From IMG/VR virus record IMGVR_UViG_3300023235_001889, positions 62,001 to 126,000 of that record: a DNA stretch of 64,000 nucleotides. The stretch is one strand, 5' to 3'. The notes below the pieces were generated by a model. The model saw nothing but the letters and a program-made list of their open reading frames with translations. It was not told the origin of the DNA and did no database searches. Position 1 is the first letter of the stretch; every line of letters begins with the position of its first letter. Below, in pieces: positions 25,668 to 34,189 of this stretch. Both the position numbers and the translations under genes were made by a program. The DNA is from a virus.

Positions 25668-25675
25668 TATTTATT
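25668..25675 (-). promoter_or_regulatory. Putative late promoter octamer, minus strand
   Basis: AATAAATA read on the minus strand, 60 bases before the start of the repeat-rich structural gene. It is the same octamer as used on the + strand, which supports its being a true signal. Confidence 0.5.
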
Positions 25676-25732
25676 GAATATCATCTCGATTTGCTATACA
25701 ATGCTATGATAATAAGTATAAATGGATGAAAA

Positions 25733-26239
25733 ATGGCAGAAAAGAAAAAATATAAACTAGATTTGTATAATAAATTTTTACCCGCTATAATGCGACGTGA
25801 TGTTAATATATACAGTAAACTCAGCGACGAAGAACGTAAAGGATTTGCAGATATTGTTGCATTGCGCACGATGAGCAGTGCAAAAACGAATGACGTGGAT
25901 ATATTAACATATTTAATACTAACTGCCAATAGCGTTAATAAACATATGTGGAACTCCGCCTTTAAGGGTCATGATGAATTAAAAATGATGACATTTGCGG
26001 CTGCTGGCCCTGTCGTTCCTGTAGAATTCGAATACATCGCAGCAAAAAGAAAAAAAACGATAAGTCCTAAAGTATTAGACGTTCTTAAGAGATATTATCC
26101 AACCGCAAGTGAAAGTGAGTTGAAAATGTTTATAGACATCAATGATGCTGCTGATTTAATAGAAATAGGTTTAATGCTTGGTATGCAGAAAGATAAAATG
26201 ACAGTTTACAAAAAAGAGGTTAAAAAGTTAAAGAAATAA
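25733..26239 (+). CDS. Possible clamp loader small subunit (gp62-like)
   Basis: 168 residues, helical and basic at the C-terminus (KKEVKKLKK). The central part (YLILTANSVNKHMWNSAFKGHDELKMMTFAAAG, then an AAKRKKT basic segment) and the final helices resemble the layout of T4 gp62, where a basic turn follows a LMAAVP segment. Matches are weak. Its place in a replication-type operon with a zinc-finger protein and a DnaE-like protein agrees. If wrong, it is an unassigned early protein. Confidence 0.4.
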   Translation: MAEKKKYKLDLYNKFLPAIMRRDVNIYSKLSDEERKGFADIVALRTMSSAKTNDVDILTYLILTANSVNKHMWNSAFKGHDELKMMTFAAAGPVVPVEFEYIAAKRKKTISPKVLDVLKRYYPTASESELKMFIDINDAADLIEIGLMLGMQKDKMTVYKKEVKKLKK

Positions 26240-26269
26240 CTGATTATTATGGCTAAAGAAGGATTTATA

Positions 26270-26962
26270 ATGACAAATGTTGATAAATATAAGTGTAATT
26301 TTTGCGACAGAGAATTTGTTCGCGAAAGAACGCTTATTAGTCATATGTGCGAAACCAAACGCCGACATTTTAATAAAAGTGAACGATATGCGCAAATAGG
26401 GCTTGAAGCATGGAAGACATTTTACCGATTGACTGGTTCTGATGGTGGTAAAGATAAAACTTATAGTGATTTTATGAAATCACGTTATTATATAGCATTT
26501 ATCAAGTTCGGCAAGCACGTTTTGGCAACCAATATGGTAAATCAATCACAATTTATACCATTTGTTATTAAAAATCATATAAAACTCGATGATTGGTGCA
26601 AAGATTCAATATATGAAGAATATACAAGAACGGTATGTCGTCGTGAAGATGTTTATACCGCGATGGAACGTCAAGTAAAGATAATGACCGATTGGGCAGA
26701 TGAAAATGGTGAAGAATGGTTTGATTATTTCAAAAAAATACCACCCGGAACTGCATATAAGATGATTACATCGGGTAGACTAAGTCCGTGGTTGTTATTA
26801 AACAGTAATTTAGTAGAAACAGAGTTATTTCCCCGATTATCAGATGAACAATTTGTTCATATCGCAGATTTTATAAATTTTGACTACTGGCGTATTAAAA
26901 TGAAGAATGAAGAAGAAGATTTAGCGTTTGTAACAGAATTTATAAAGGAATGTGAACTATGA
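26270..26962 (+). CDS. C2H2-type zinc finger protein, replication region
   Basis: 230 residues from ATG 26270, chosen because AAAGAAGGA lies six bases upstream; an in-frame ATG at 26249 has a poor RBS. The N-terminus has a C2H2-like finger (YKCNFCDREF, then LISHMCETKRRHF). The remainder is a helical body with YYIAFIKFGKHVL, IKLDDWCKDSIYEEY, and MITSGRLSPWLLLNS. I recognise no enzyme motif. A finger plus helical body in this operon would suit a DNA-binding replication accessory such as a helicase loader, which is inference. Confidence 0.7.
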   Translation: MTNVDKYKCNFCDREFVRERTLISHMCETKRRHFNKSERYAQIGLEAWKTFYRLTGSDGGKDKTYSDFMKSRYYIAFIKFGKHVLATNMVNQSQFIPFVIKNHIKLDDWCKDSIYEEYTRTVCRREDVYTAMERQVKIMTDWADENGEEWFDYFKKIPPGTAYKMITSGRLSPWLLLNSNLVETELFPRLSDEQFVHIADFINFDYWRIKMKNEEEDLAFVTEFIKECEL

Positions 26963-27294
26963 TATCAGAAAAACAGATGAAAGCGGTTAGAAAAATAATG
27001 TATAGAGATGACGATGATGATAAATCAAAATCATCTAAAAAAAAGATAAATGAAATAAAAATAACAGGCTCATCAAGGGCTGTCATGATAGAAAGTGGTG
27101 GTGTTAAGCATCAATTACCTACAATGGCTTCTGTATCACAGTTAATTGAGCAATGTAGAACACAAAAAAATGCATTAACTGACGCACAATCAAATATTAA
27201 GAAATTAACTGAAACTATTAAGAAAATGGATTCGGCATTAAAAGAAGTTGAACGTGAATTGACCACAAAAGCGGATATGTATGATTCGAAATGA
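26959..27294 (+). CDS. Small coiled-coil hypothetical protein
   Basis: 111 residues. A Lys/Asp-rich N-terminal half (DDDDDKSKSSKKK) is followed by GSSRAVMIESGGVKHQLPTMASVSQLIEQC and then a long heptad-type helix to the end. It overlaps the zinc finger gene and the following gene by four bases each, so it is co-translated in this operon. Function unknown. Confidence 0.7.
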   Translation: MISEKQMKAVRKIMYRDDDDDKSKSSKKKINEIKITGSSRAVMIESGGVKHQLPTMASVSQLIEQCRTQKNALTDAQSNIKKLTETIKKMDSALKEVERELTTKADMYDSK

Positions 27295-27905
27295 AAATAA
27301 GAAATGCTGATACTGACATTGACATTGATTTTCAAGACCCTACAAAGGCGCTTGAAGGATTAAGCCACATTCGTGCTATATTAACGGATGATGATGGCAA
27401 TGTTAGACCGCATGTATCTGGTGTGTATTTTCAAGAGGTGCCATATGATCCAATAACGGGTTTATGTAGTTTAGAATCAAAAGATGCAGAAGCGCGTGGA
27501 TATTTTAAGTTAGATTTTCTTCATGTTCATCAATATGATGGAATAAAAAGCGAAGAGCATCTAACATCGTTGATGCATGCTGAACCAATTTGGGAAATGC
27601 TCGAAGATGAATTTTTTGTAAAGCAGTTATCACAAATACATAGGCATTTTGAAATAATTTCGTCGTATGCACCAAGAACGATAATGCAGTTGGCTATGGT
27701 GTTAGGGATGATACGTCCAGCAAAGAGACATTTGTTGGGTGAAGAATTTGATATAGTTGAAAAGACGATATGGGATAAGCCAGAAGAAGGCGACGAAGGT
27801 TATGAATTCAGAAAAAGTTTTTTTAAGAAACCTCACTCCGTCAGTTATGCATACGGAATTGTAGTTCAAATGAATTTATTAGTGGAGAATGGTGATATAA
27901 ATTAA
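27291..27905 (+). CDS. DnaE-like mini-palm protein (C-family polymerase motifs)
   Basis: 204 residues. Reading in order, it carries motifs that match the catalytic palm of bacterial DNA polymerase III alpha: TDIDIDF (Asp9, Asp11; cf. PDFDVDF with Asp401/Asp403 in E. coli DnaE), GYFKLDFL (Asp75; cf. KFDFLGL with Asp555), IMQLAMVLGMIRP (cf. IALVALYRPG) and FFKKPHSVSYAYGI (cf. FNKSHSAAYAL). DnaE itself exceeds 1,100 residues; here the PHP, most of the fingers, beta-binding and OB parts are missing. All three catalytic Asp are kept. It could be a tiny polymerase, a regulator or a structural relic. The stop overlaps the minus-strand gene's stop. Confidence 0.7.
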   Translation: MKIRNADTDIDIDFQDPTKALEGLSHIRAILTDDDGNVRPHVSGVYFQEVPYDPITGLCSLESKDAEARGYFKLDFLHVHQYDGIKSEEHLTSLMHAEPIWEMLEDEFFVKQLSQIHRHFEIISSYAPRTIMQLAMVLGMIRPAKRHLLGEEFDIVEKTIWDKPEEGDEGYEFRKSFFKKPHSVSYAYGIVVQMNLLVENGDIN

Positions 27906-28279
27906 TCCATTGGTCGAATAAGTTGTATTTTTTTTCTTTTTATTCGTTTCTGGAAATTCTCTTCAAGATTGATGAGTGGCCCCATGATATCCGTAACATC
28001 TTTCATTGGTAGACACTTTAATGTGCTTTTATATGGCTTCATTTCAATTCTTAGGAATATGTTAATAGGTATAAGGTGATTGCTTTCTTCCCACCATAGT
28101 TTACCAAGTTCTAAAAAGTGTTTTTTATCTTTTTCTTCTTTTAATTTGTTATAAGTGTAAAGACTGATTAACTTATTATCAGAATTTATTATAATACCAA
28201 TCAAATCTTCTTCTGCGAACGTCAAACATGTTAAATATGGATGTTTGTTGTTAAGTTTTTCAAATTCTTCTGGTGTCAT
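27902..28279 (-). CDS. Hypothetical protein, minus strand
   Basis: 125 residues, basic C-terminus (QKRIKRKKIQLIRPMD). The N-terminal half looks like a small beta barrel (YLTCLTFAEEDLIGIIINSD, KLISLYTYNKL), followed by FLELGKLWWEESNHLIPINIFLRIE. RBS AGGACT on the minus strand. Its stop overlaps the stop of the convergent DnaE-like gene by 4 bases. The family is not recognised. Confidence 0.7.
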   Translation of the reverse strand: MTPEEFEKLNNKHPYLTCLTFAEEDLIGIIINSDNKLISLYTYNKLKEEKDKKHFLELGKLWWEESNHLIPINIFLRIEMKPYKSTLKCLPMKDVTDIMGPLINLEENFQKRIKRKKIQLIRPMD

Positions 28280-28291
28280 ATATAAGTCCTG

Positions 28292-28300
28292 TGGTATAAT
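28292..28300 (+). promoter_or_regulatory. Possible extended -10 element (TGGTATAAT)
   Basis: Perfect TATAAT with the TGn extension on the + strand, in the divergent gap 28280-28410. No good -35 is seen. It would give a leader of about 100 bases for the aminotransferase gene. Confidence 0.4.
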
Positions 28301-28410
28301 ATATAGTTAACGCTATGGTTTTATTTAGTAAATTAAAAATAGGTGTTTATAAATGATATTTTTATTACTAACCGACGTGAATTAATTATGAAGAAAAAGG
28401 ACGAATATTA

Positions 28411-29511
28411 ATGAAAGTACCATTTATTGATTTAGGTAGAGCATTTAAAAAACATCGCAAAGAATATATGGATATTGCCGAATCTGCATGGGAAAACGGA
28501 ATGATAGTTGGTGGTAAATATGTAGAAGAATTTGAGAATAATATATCTTCTATGTGTATGCGGAAATATGGTATAGCGGTTGCATCTTGCACTGATGCAT
28601 TATATTTTTCATTATTAGCCAACAATATCGGTGTGGGCGATGAAGTAATAGTGACCTCACATTCATTTGTGGCATCTGCGTCGTGTATATTGAAAGTAGG
28701 GGCAACACCAGTGTTTATGGATATTGAATTGGATACATTTATGATTGATCCAGATAACATCAAAGAATATATAACTGATCACACAAAGGCAATAATTGCT
28801 GTTCATTTGTATGGTCAGTCATTGCCTATACAAAAAATAGAAAACATTGCTGCTGCCCATTCATTAATTTTAATAGAAGATGCCGCCCAATCGTTGGGAG
28901 CAATGTATGATAATCGTCCAGTTGGTAGCATGGGTGATATTAGTTGCATTAGTTTTGATTCATTAAAGACGTTGGGATCGTTTGGTAACGGCGGAATGTT
29001 ATTAACTGATGATGATACCAGTGTTGATATATTAAAATCATTAGGAAATCATGGTAAAATACCTAATAATAACAACGAGAAACATCATTATGTTGGCGGA
29101 AGAAGTGTAATGACGAGCGCAGAAGCAGGTATGTTAAATCGCCGTTTGGTTGATTTCGGTTCAGATGTTATCGATAGAACCAGAATTGCGAACATATATA
29201 ATGATGGATTAAGCAATATAAAATCTATAATAACCCCGCAAAGTAATAAAGGATCACACACGTGGCACAAATATGTGATTATGGTTGAAGAATTGGAAGA
29301 ACTTAATTCATTTTTATTATTGAATGATATAGGAACTAGAACATGGCATACACCTTTATATAGAGAACCAATATTTGATCGTTTTATAAAATCAGTATGT
29401 CCAAATGCAGAGTTAATATCGACTCGAATATTGGGATTACCTATATTTGCGGAAATGACAAAAAACGAAGCCGAATATGTCGTTGAAATTATTTCCGAAT
29501 TTTATCATTAA
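28411..29511 (+). CDS. DegT/DnrJ/EryC1-family sugar aminotransferase
   Basis: 366 residues. PLP-dependent transaminase of nucleotide-linked keto sugars. The N-terminus VPFIDLGRAFKKHRKEY, the NGMIVGGKYVEEFE segment, ASCTDALYFSLLANNIG, GDEVIVTSHSFVASA, ILIEDAAQSLGA and the PLP lysine Lys186 in SFDSLKTLGSFGNGG are all present. It therefore looks active. Together with the convergent glycosyltransferase it could make and place an amino sugar on the host surface or virion. RBS AAAAGGA. No sugar dehydratase or nucleotidyltransferase for the sugar is visible in the window, so the substrate must come from the host or other phage genes. Confidence 0.88.
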   Translation: MKVPFIDLGRAFKKHRKEYMDIAESAWENGMIVGGKYVEEFENNISSMCMRKYGIAVASCTDALYFSLLANNIGVGDEVIVTSHSFVASASCILKVGATPVFMDIELDTFMIDPDNIKEYITDHTKAIIAVHLYGQSLPIQKIENIAAAHSLILIEDAAQSLGAMYDNRPVGSMGDISCISFDSLKTLGSFGNGGMLLTDDDTSVDILKSLGNHGKIPNNNNEKHHYVGGRSVMTSAEAGMLNRRLVDFGSDVIDRTRIANIYNDGLSNIKSIITPQSNKGSHTWHKYVIMVEELEELNSFLLLNDIGTRTWHTPLYREPIFDRFIKSVCPNAELISTRILGLPIFAEMTKNEAEYVVEIISEFYH

Positions 29512-30367
29512 GGCGACTTATTACATCATAATTGATGCTATTCCATGTTTGTTTTAGTGATTTGCTTTGCGATTCGGTAAAATCTTCTACGATTAATCCG
29601 TATTGTTCTAGTTGATTTTCTACTTCTATTTTTATATTATTATTGACGAATTGGCTTTCTAAATATGAATAATCAGAAATATCAGACAATCGCGTTGGAT
29701 TGTTTTTATTATTAAATCCATGCAATGCTCCAGCGCGTGCACCGGATATACTGTATTCACCATATGTTTCATCCATGCCTATGCTGCACCATATGAATAG
29801 TCTACTATGTGTAACGGGTTCACTCGCAGCCCAATCTTTATTGGTTTGTATATACATGTTGGTTCCGCTAGCTAATTTTGATGCTTCGCGAAATGCTGAT
29901 CTCCATGTTAATTTTGGTGATCTATTAAAGTTAGATGTTGTTGCACACTCTTCTTGTATTACCACACCTTCTGTTCCTGCATTTAATGTAAAATCGACAA
30001 CATTGGTATTTGTAAATTTTTGAACTAATGCTTTTGGAAACATATGTATTGATCCATATCCATATATTAATCCATTAACTGGATTCAATGATCTCCATAC
30101 GTGTACACGTTGGTCGCCGTTATAAAAATCTACGGCTTCAAATGAGAAATTCGGATTCAACACCGCGTCAGCATCCATTGTTATAAAATAATCAGTTTCG
30201 CATATATCAGCGGCTTTCTTCCAAGCGTTGGCTATTCCATCGACACCATGTACCCGTTTTGCGTTTGGTACTATTTTTGTTAATTTGTTAAATCCTTCAT
30301 CGGCATATTCTTCATCGTATGACATGTATATGAAGTCGACAGGTATATTATTATTGATTTTTACCAT
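29489..30367 (-). CDS. Glycosyltransferase-like protein (GT-A type)
   Basis: 292 residues. The N-terminal PVDFIYMSYDEEYADEGF and the acidic YFITMDADAVLNPNF (DxD motif for metal and nucleotide sugar) are typical of a GT-A fold. Later segments (VHVWRSLNPVNGLIYGYGSIHMFPKAL, HGFNNKNNPTRL) would form the acceptor side. It is convergent with the aminotransferase, with 3' ends overlapping by 23 bases, and has its own strong sigma70-like promoter. Acceptor unknown; modification of host surface glycan, of phage DNA or of virion protein are all possible. Confidence 0.7.
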   Translation of the reverse strand: MVKINNNIPVDFIYMSYDEEYADEGFNKLTKIVPNAKRVHGVDGIANAWKKAADICETDYFITMDADAVLNPNFSFEAVDFYNGDQRVHVWRSLNPVNGLIYGYGSIHMFPKALVQKFTNTNVVDFTLNAGTEGVVIQEECATTSNFNRSPKLTWRSAFREASKLASGTNMYIQTNKDWAASEPVTHSRLFIWCSIGMDETYGEYSISGARAGALHGFNNKNNPTRLSDISDYSYLESQFVNNNIKIEVENQLEQYGLIVEDFTESQSKSLKQTWNSINYDVISRLNDKIRK

Positions 30368-30393
30368 GATAATCCTTATAATGAATAATCTAT

Positions 30394-30423
30394 ATTATAA
30401 CATAAATATTAATATCAAGTCAA
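30394..30423 (-). promoter_or_regulatory. Sigma70-like promoter for glycosyltransferase
   Basis: Minus strand: TTGACT (complement of 30418-30423), 18-base spacer, perfect TATAAT (complement of 30394-30399), 26 bases before the start codon. Confidence 0.75.
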
Positions 30424-30490
30424 TAAGGATATTGATTAGAATAGTATCAGTTATGCTAAATAGTAGTAGAAATATTATGGAATAAGTGAA

Positions 30491-31333
30491 ATGACAGCAA
30501 TAAAAATCTATAAGATTCCGATTGTGGTTGATTTGACTGTATTGGATCATGGAGTAAAAAATAATAACATGTCTTTTAGGGATAGCGATTTTACCGTTTA
30601 TAAAAATGCTTACAATCCAATCGAGTTTATCGTTAGGGATAGTGATAGACGTCCGGTTGATGTAACAAATAAAGATTTAACGATGACTATTGTTGATTTT
30701 TATTCGGGGTTAGTTGTGATACAAAAGTCTGTTGAAATTCTTGACGCAGCAAAAGGGCGTATTAGATTTTCCATTGATCCATTGGATACGCCACAATGGA
30801 ATGTTGGAACATATAAGTATTCTATATTGATAACAAATGAAGACACAACCATGAATTTATTGGGTGTCGATCAAAACAACCAAGCGATAGGATATTTTGA
30901 ATTTGTAGACGGTATCCTACCAGAACCATCCGACAGTCAAAGCATATTAGGCGAGCAGTTCACTCCTGTTAATGTGGTACCACCAACCCTTGAACCAACT
31001 ATTTACGTTACTGGGGCGTTTCCTGGCGATGCTACGTTGGGTGATAATGATGGGTTACACACAGTTGTGGTATACTTAACTGATTATGCTGGAAAGTTTT
31101 GGATAGAGGCTAGTTTAGAGGATGATCCAACATCATTAGATAAGGATTGGTTCATTGTTAATTTGAGTTCGTTCAATGCATATCACGAATTTGGTAACAC
31201 TCCCAACCCAACAGATATATTCACTGGATTGGAAGCATTTAATTTCACCGGAAATATACAATGGGTGAGATTCAAACATCAACCCGATGATGACAATATT
31301 GGAACATTGGATAAGGTATTGTTTAGAAACTAA
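30491..31333 (+). CDS. Probable structural (baseplate or fibre-type) protein
   Basis: 280 residues, beta-rich without Cys. The N-terminal domain (MSFRDSDFTVYKNAYNPIEFIVRDSDRRPVD, LTMTIVDFYSGLVVIQKSVEI, RIRFSIDPLDTPQWNVGTYKYSI) looks like an immunoglobulin-like upper-baseplate or adhesin domain. The C-terminal half (IYVTGAFPGDATLGDN, WVRFKHQPDDDNIGTLDKVLFRN) is a second beta domain. Related-looking modules occur in marine phage structural proteins, by memory only. It is flanked by metabolic-type genes, which is unusual. Confidence 0.6.
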   Translation: MTAIKIYKIPIVVDLTVLDHGVKNNNMSFRDSDFTVYKNAYNPIEFIVRDSDRRPVDVTNKDLTMTIVDFYSGLVVIQKSVEILDAAKGRIRFSIDPLDTPQWNVGTYKYSILITNEDTTMNLLGVDQNNQAIGYFEFVDGILPEPSDSQSILGEQFTPVNVVPPTLEPTIYVTGAFPGDATLGDNDGLHTVVVYLTDYAGKFWIEASLEDDPTSLDKDWFIVNLSSFNAYHEFGNTPNPTDIFTGLEAFNFTGNIQWVRFKHQPDDDNIGTLDKVLFRN

Positions 31334-31335
31334 TA

Positions 31336-31364
31336 TTGAATCATTGATTAATATCTGATATAAT
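31336..31364 (+). promoter_or_regulatory. Sigma70-like promoter before asparagine-synthetase-like gene
   Basis: TTGAAT, 17-base spacer, perfect TATAAT (31359-31364), 27 bases before the ATG. Confidence 0.65.
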
Positions 31365-31391
31365 AATTGAAATATTATATTAGGTACATCC

Positions 31392-33197
31392 ATGACGCAG
31401 ACATTATACGCATATTATTCACCATTAAATATAAAAACTACCCACGTGCAATATAGTGATGAATTTATCACAATTGGATGTGATGATTCTATGATATATA
31501 CATCAGATACTTATGTATTAGCAATGATTGGCGAGTTTTTTAACTCAGATGAAATCGCAATAGAAATAGGCGTTGAATTGGAAGCGCATAGCGACGTAGA
31601 ATTACTTTCAAAATTAATACATATTAAAGGCATCGATGATGCTATAACTTTTCTTATAGGATGTTATTCTATAATTTATTATAATAAGCATTATAAATCG
31701 TGGTTATTGATAACCGATAAATTAGGCAGTCTATATCCGTATTATTACTGTAATTTAGATGATTTTATGATTTCAATTGATCACCATTTATTTAAAAATA
31801 TAAATTTGAATGTTAATATAAATTGGCTCAATAGATATATAAAAGGTGTATTCAAGCCCACAGTAGAAACTTTTATAAGTGGAGTATATAAACTTTTTGG
31901 CGGCATGATGTATTCATACCCAACTAACGAAAAGATACAATATTATGATTTATATGCTGATTTGGATGACGCGTTTTGTAACACAAATCATGATATATCG
32001 TCATCGTGCGCCGTTGACTATACTCATAATATTATAAAAAATACAATAATCAATACTAGTAGAAATTCTGATGCGCCCATATATGGTGTAGAAAATTCAT
32101 ATGGTGTTGATGGTTTAACTATCGTTGCTATATTGAATGACTTAAAGATAAAACCCAACACTTATACATCGTTTTTTCCACCACAAATAACAAAACCAAA
32201 TTTCAATGAAGAAAAAAACGCAGAAATTGTAGAATTTCGTATGGATATAATCAATAAAGCAAGAAATACATTTAATGCATATAACTATTTTGATGAAATT
32301 GTTTATGATGATGTTAATTCGTATATTGATCCGTTATGCTTTAAACACTGTTTGGGTATACATTGGGGAGGAAACGTGTTTTTTAAGGACCGGTTGGCTA
32401 CACAGGCAAAGATAGATGGCGTTACGCATATGTATGAGGGTGGATATGGTGATGCTGTATTTTTACATAGAACTAGATATATGATTGCTTATATGCTACA
32501 TCAATATAGTGATCGTTATATTAATATAAAAAAATATTTTACACCTGAAGGAACCGAGGCACAACGCATGGCTTCTATTCGGATAATAAGTGAAGATTTT
32601 TCTGATATATTAAACAAATATGATGTTTACAGTTATGAAGGATTTGATATAACGAGCAATTTTTTATATAAATTTTTTAACGAGTGTGATGGCGATTATA
32701 TTAAGTATATCATAGCTTCATCATTTATAGAAAATACAAATGCAACACCCGATAGATATGGTAGAATGTTGAGTGACATACCAAATATTGATGTGTTTAA
32801 GGATATAAGACTATGGAAATACATGCTTCAACTTCCTGAATATTTAATGTTTGATACTATGAAAAAATCACAAATACAATATGATTTGATAAAAAAATGT
32901 GTTGGTGATGGTGATTATGGCATTACGAAAACAGATGGATTTGGTTATGAAAAAATGACTTCTGGTTATGATCCAGCACATAAAGACAATTTTTATCGTG
33001 CGTCTATTCTTTATAAACATTCAGATAAAACCCGCAACGATTTTGATGCTGGATTGATTTTGATGAAAGATTTGGGAATAGATCAAGGATTGATTGAATA
33101 CTTTACAAAATTAGATGAAGAAAGTAAAGATTGTATGCATCATGAGCTATATCGTGTATTGATGTTATATTATTGGCACAACGAGTGGAAACAATGA
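31392..33197 (+). CDS. Asparagine-synthetase-like protein with altered catalytic motifs
   Basis: 601 residues. The N-terminal half follows a class II glutamine amidotransferase layout (GCYSIIYYNKHYKSWLLITD, GSLYPYYY), but there is no Cys after the initiator Met, so glutaminase activity is unlikely. The C-terminal half resembles the ATP-binding synthetase domain. The expected SGGxDS loop is replaced by Ser236-Tyr-Gly-Val-Asp-Gly241 (VENSYGVDGLTIVAIL). Later segments such as THMYEGGYGDAVFLHRTRY fit the family. Either a changed chemistry (amide or adenylate formation on another substrate) or a non-catalytic role is possible. It has its own promoter. Confidence 0.65.
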   Translation: MTQTLYAYYSPLNIKTTHVQYSDEFITIGCDDSMIYTSDTYVLAMIGEFFNSDEIAIEIGVELEAHSDVELLSKLIHIKGIDDAITFLIGCYSIIYYNKHYKSWLLITDKLGSLYPYYYCNLDDFMISIDHHLFKNINLNVNINWLNRYIKGVFKPTVETFISGVYKLFGGMMYSYPTNEKIQYYDLYADLDDAFCNTNHDISSSCAVDYTHNIIKNTIINTSRNSDAPIYGVENSYGVDGLTIVAILNDLKIKPNTYTSFFPPQITKPNFNEEKNAEIVEFRMDIINKARNTFNAYNYFDEIVYDDVNSYIDPLCFKHCLGIHWGGNVFFKDRLATQAKIDGVTHMYEGGYGDAVFLHRTRYMIAYMLHQYSDRYINIKKYFTPEGTEAQRMASIRIISEDFSDILNKYDVYSYEGFDITSNFLYKFFNECDGDYIKYIIASSFIENTNATPDRYGRMLSDIPNIDVFKDIRLWKYMLQLPEYLMFDTMKKSQIQYDLIKKCVGDGDYGITKTDGFGYEKMTSGYDPAHKDNFYRASILYKHSDKTRNDFDAGLILMKDLGIDQGLIEYFTKLDEESKDCMHHELYRVLMLYYWHNEWKQ

Positions 33198-33217
33198 TGA
33201 CATAAGTGTAACTTAAT

Positions 33218-33225
33218 GATAAATA
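33218..33225 (+). promoter_or_regulatory. Late-type octamer GATAAATA
   Basis: One of the octamer variants, 28 bases before the GIY-YIG endonuclease gene. Confidence 0.35.
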
Positions 33226-33253
33226 ACTATATAATTGATATAGGAGATTTATC

Positions 33254-34186
33254 ATGTTCATTTATAAAATAACTAATAAAATAACCGGAAAGATGTATAT
33301 TGGACTGGATTCTAACATCAATAAAACTAGTCGATGGTCGGCTCATAAAACTACTACTCGTAAATATATAAAAAATAGTGAAACCCCCAAGGGGTATTTG
33401 TATCGTGCTATGGTAAAATATGGAATAGATTGTTTTGATTATGAAATAATAGAAAATAATATCAATTCTAGAGTGACACTTGCAGAACGAGAAATATTCT
33501 ATATTCAAAAATATGATACATATAACGGCGATCACTATAATATGACCATTGGCGGTGATGGCGTAAGTGGGCATACACATGATGTTTCAGATGAGACAAA
33601 AATGAAACTAGCGCAAATAGTAAAAGATGAATGGAACAAATACACTAATGATGAATATAAAGAACGCTGTAATAATATTCAAAAAGGGATAACACAATAT
33701 TTAGATTCTATGACGCCCGAACAATATGATGAATATATCGATAAGTGCTCAAGAGCCGGTAAAATATCAAACAGCAAAAGGACATTACAAGAAAAACAAG
33801 AATATGCTAAACCACTACGTAAATGGGTCGATTCGTTATCACCAAATGAACGTAAAATATTAAATGATAAAATATCAGAAGGGCATATCACAAGGTTGGA
33901 TAATATGACTGATAAAGAAAAAATAGAAGATTCTAAACGTCGCTCAAGTAATGCCACAATATGGTGGGATGAAATGTCAGAAGGATATAGTAAAACCATA
34001 AGAAAAAAAATGAGCGATAAGAAGAAAAAGAAGTATATCATTACATCGCCAGATGGTATTATTTATGAGTTGACTGGTATATTTGATTTTTGTAAGAAGA
34101 ACAAGTTGCATCACGGTGCCATGTATGCTATATCTAATGGCAAGGCTAAAACATATAAGGGGTGGCATTGTAAAAAGGCTACATAA
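33254..34186 (+). CDS. GIY-YIG homing endonuclease (free-standing)
   Basis: 310 residues. The GIY-YIG domain is N-terminal: FIYKITNKITGKMYIG (Tyr4, Tyr15-Ile-Gly17), Arg27 in SRWSAHK and a Glu in LAEREIFYIQKY. The middle is a long basic helical linker with repeated Lys-rich units (RAGKISNSKRTLQEKQ, ILNDKISEGH). The C-terminus (YIITSPDGIIYELTGIFDFCKKNKL, AMYAISNGKAKTYKGWHCKK) is a NUMOD-type DNA-binding module. It stands directly upstream of the primase gene with 3 bases between, a typical site for a free-standing mobile endonuclease beside a conserved replication gene. Confidence 0.9.
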   Translation: MFIYKITNKITGKMYIGLDSNINKTSRWSAHKTTTRKYIKNSETPKGYLYRAMVKYGIDCFDYEIIENNINSRVTLAEREIFYIQKYDTYNGDHYNMTIGGDGVSGHTHDVSDETKMKLAQIVKDEWNKYTNDEYKERCNNIQKGITQYLDSMTPEQYDEYIDKCSRAGKISNSKRTLQEKQEYAKPLRKWVDSLSPNERKILNDKISEGHITRLDNMTDKEKIEDSKRRSSNATIWWDEMSEGYSKTIRKKMSDKKKKKYIITSPDGIIYELTGIFDFCKKNKLHHGAMYAISNGKAKTYKGWHCKKAT

Positions 34187-34189
34187 AAA

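Noticed and set aside
30432-30457. Promoter TTGATT / TATGCT before the structural gene at 30491
   Set aside because: Spacer is only 14 bases and the -10 match is poor.
8380-33197. Idea that the radical SAM pair, aminotransferase and asparagine-synthetase-like protein form a RiPP or lasso-peptide pathway
   Set aside because: The genes are up to 20 kb apart under different promoters, and I saw no precursor peptide or leader peptidase.
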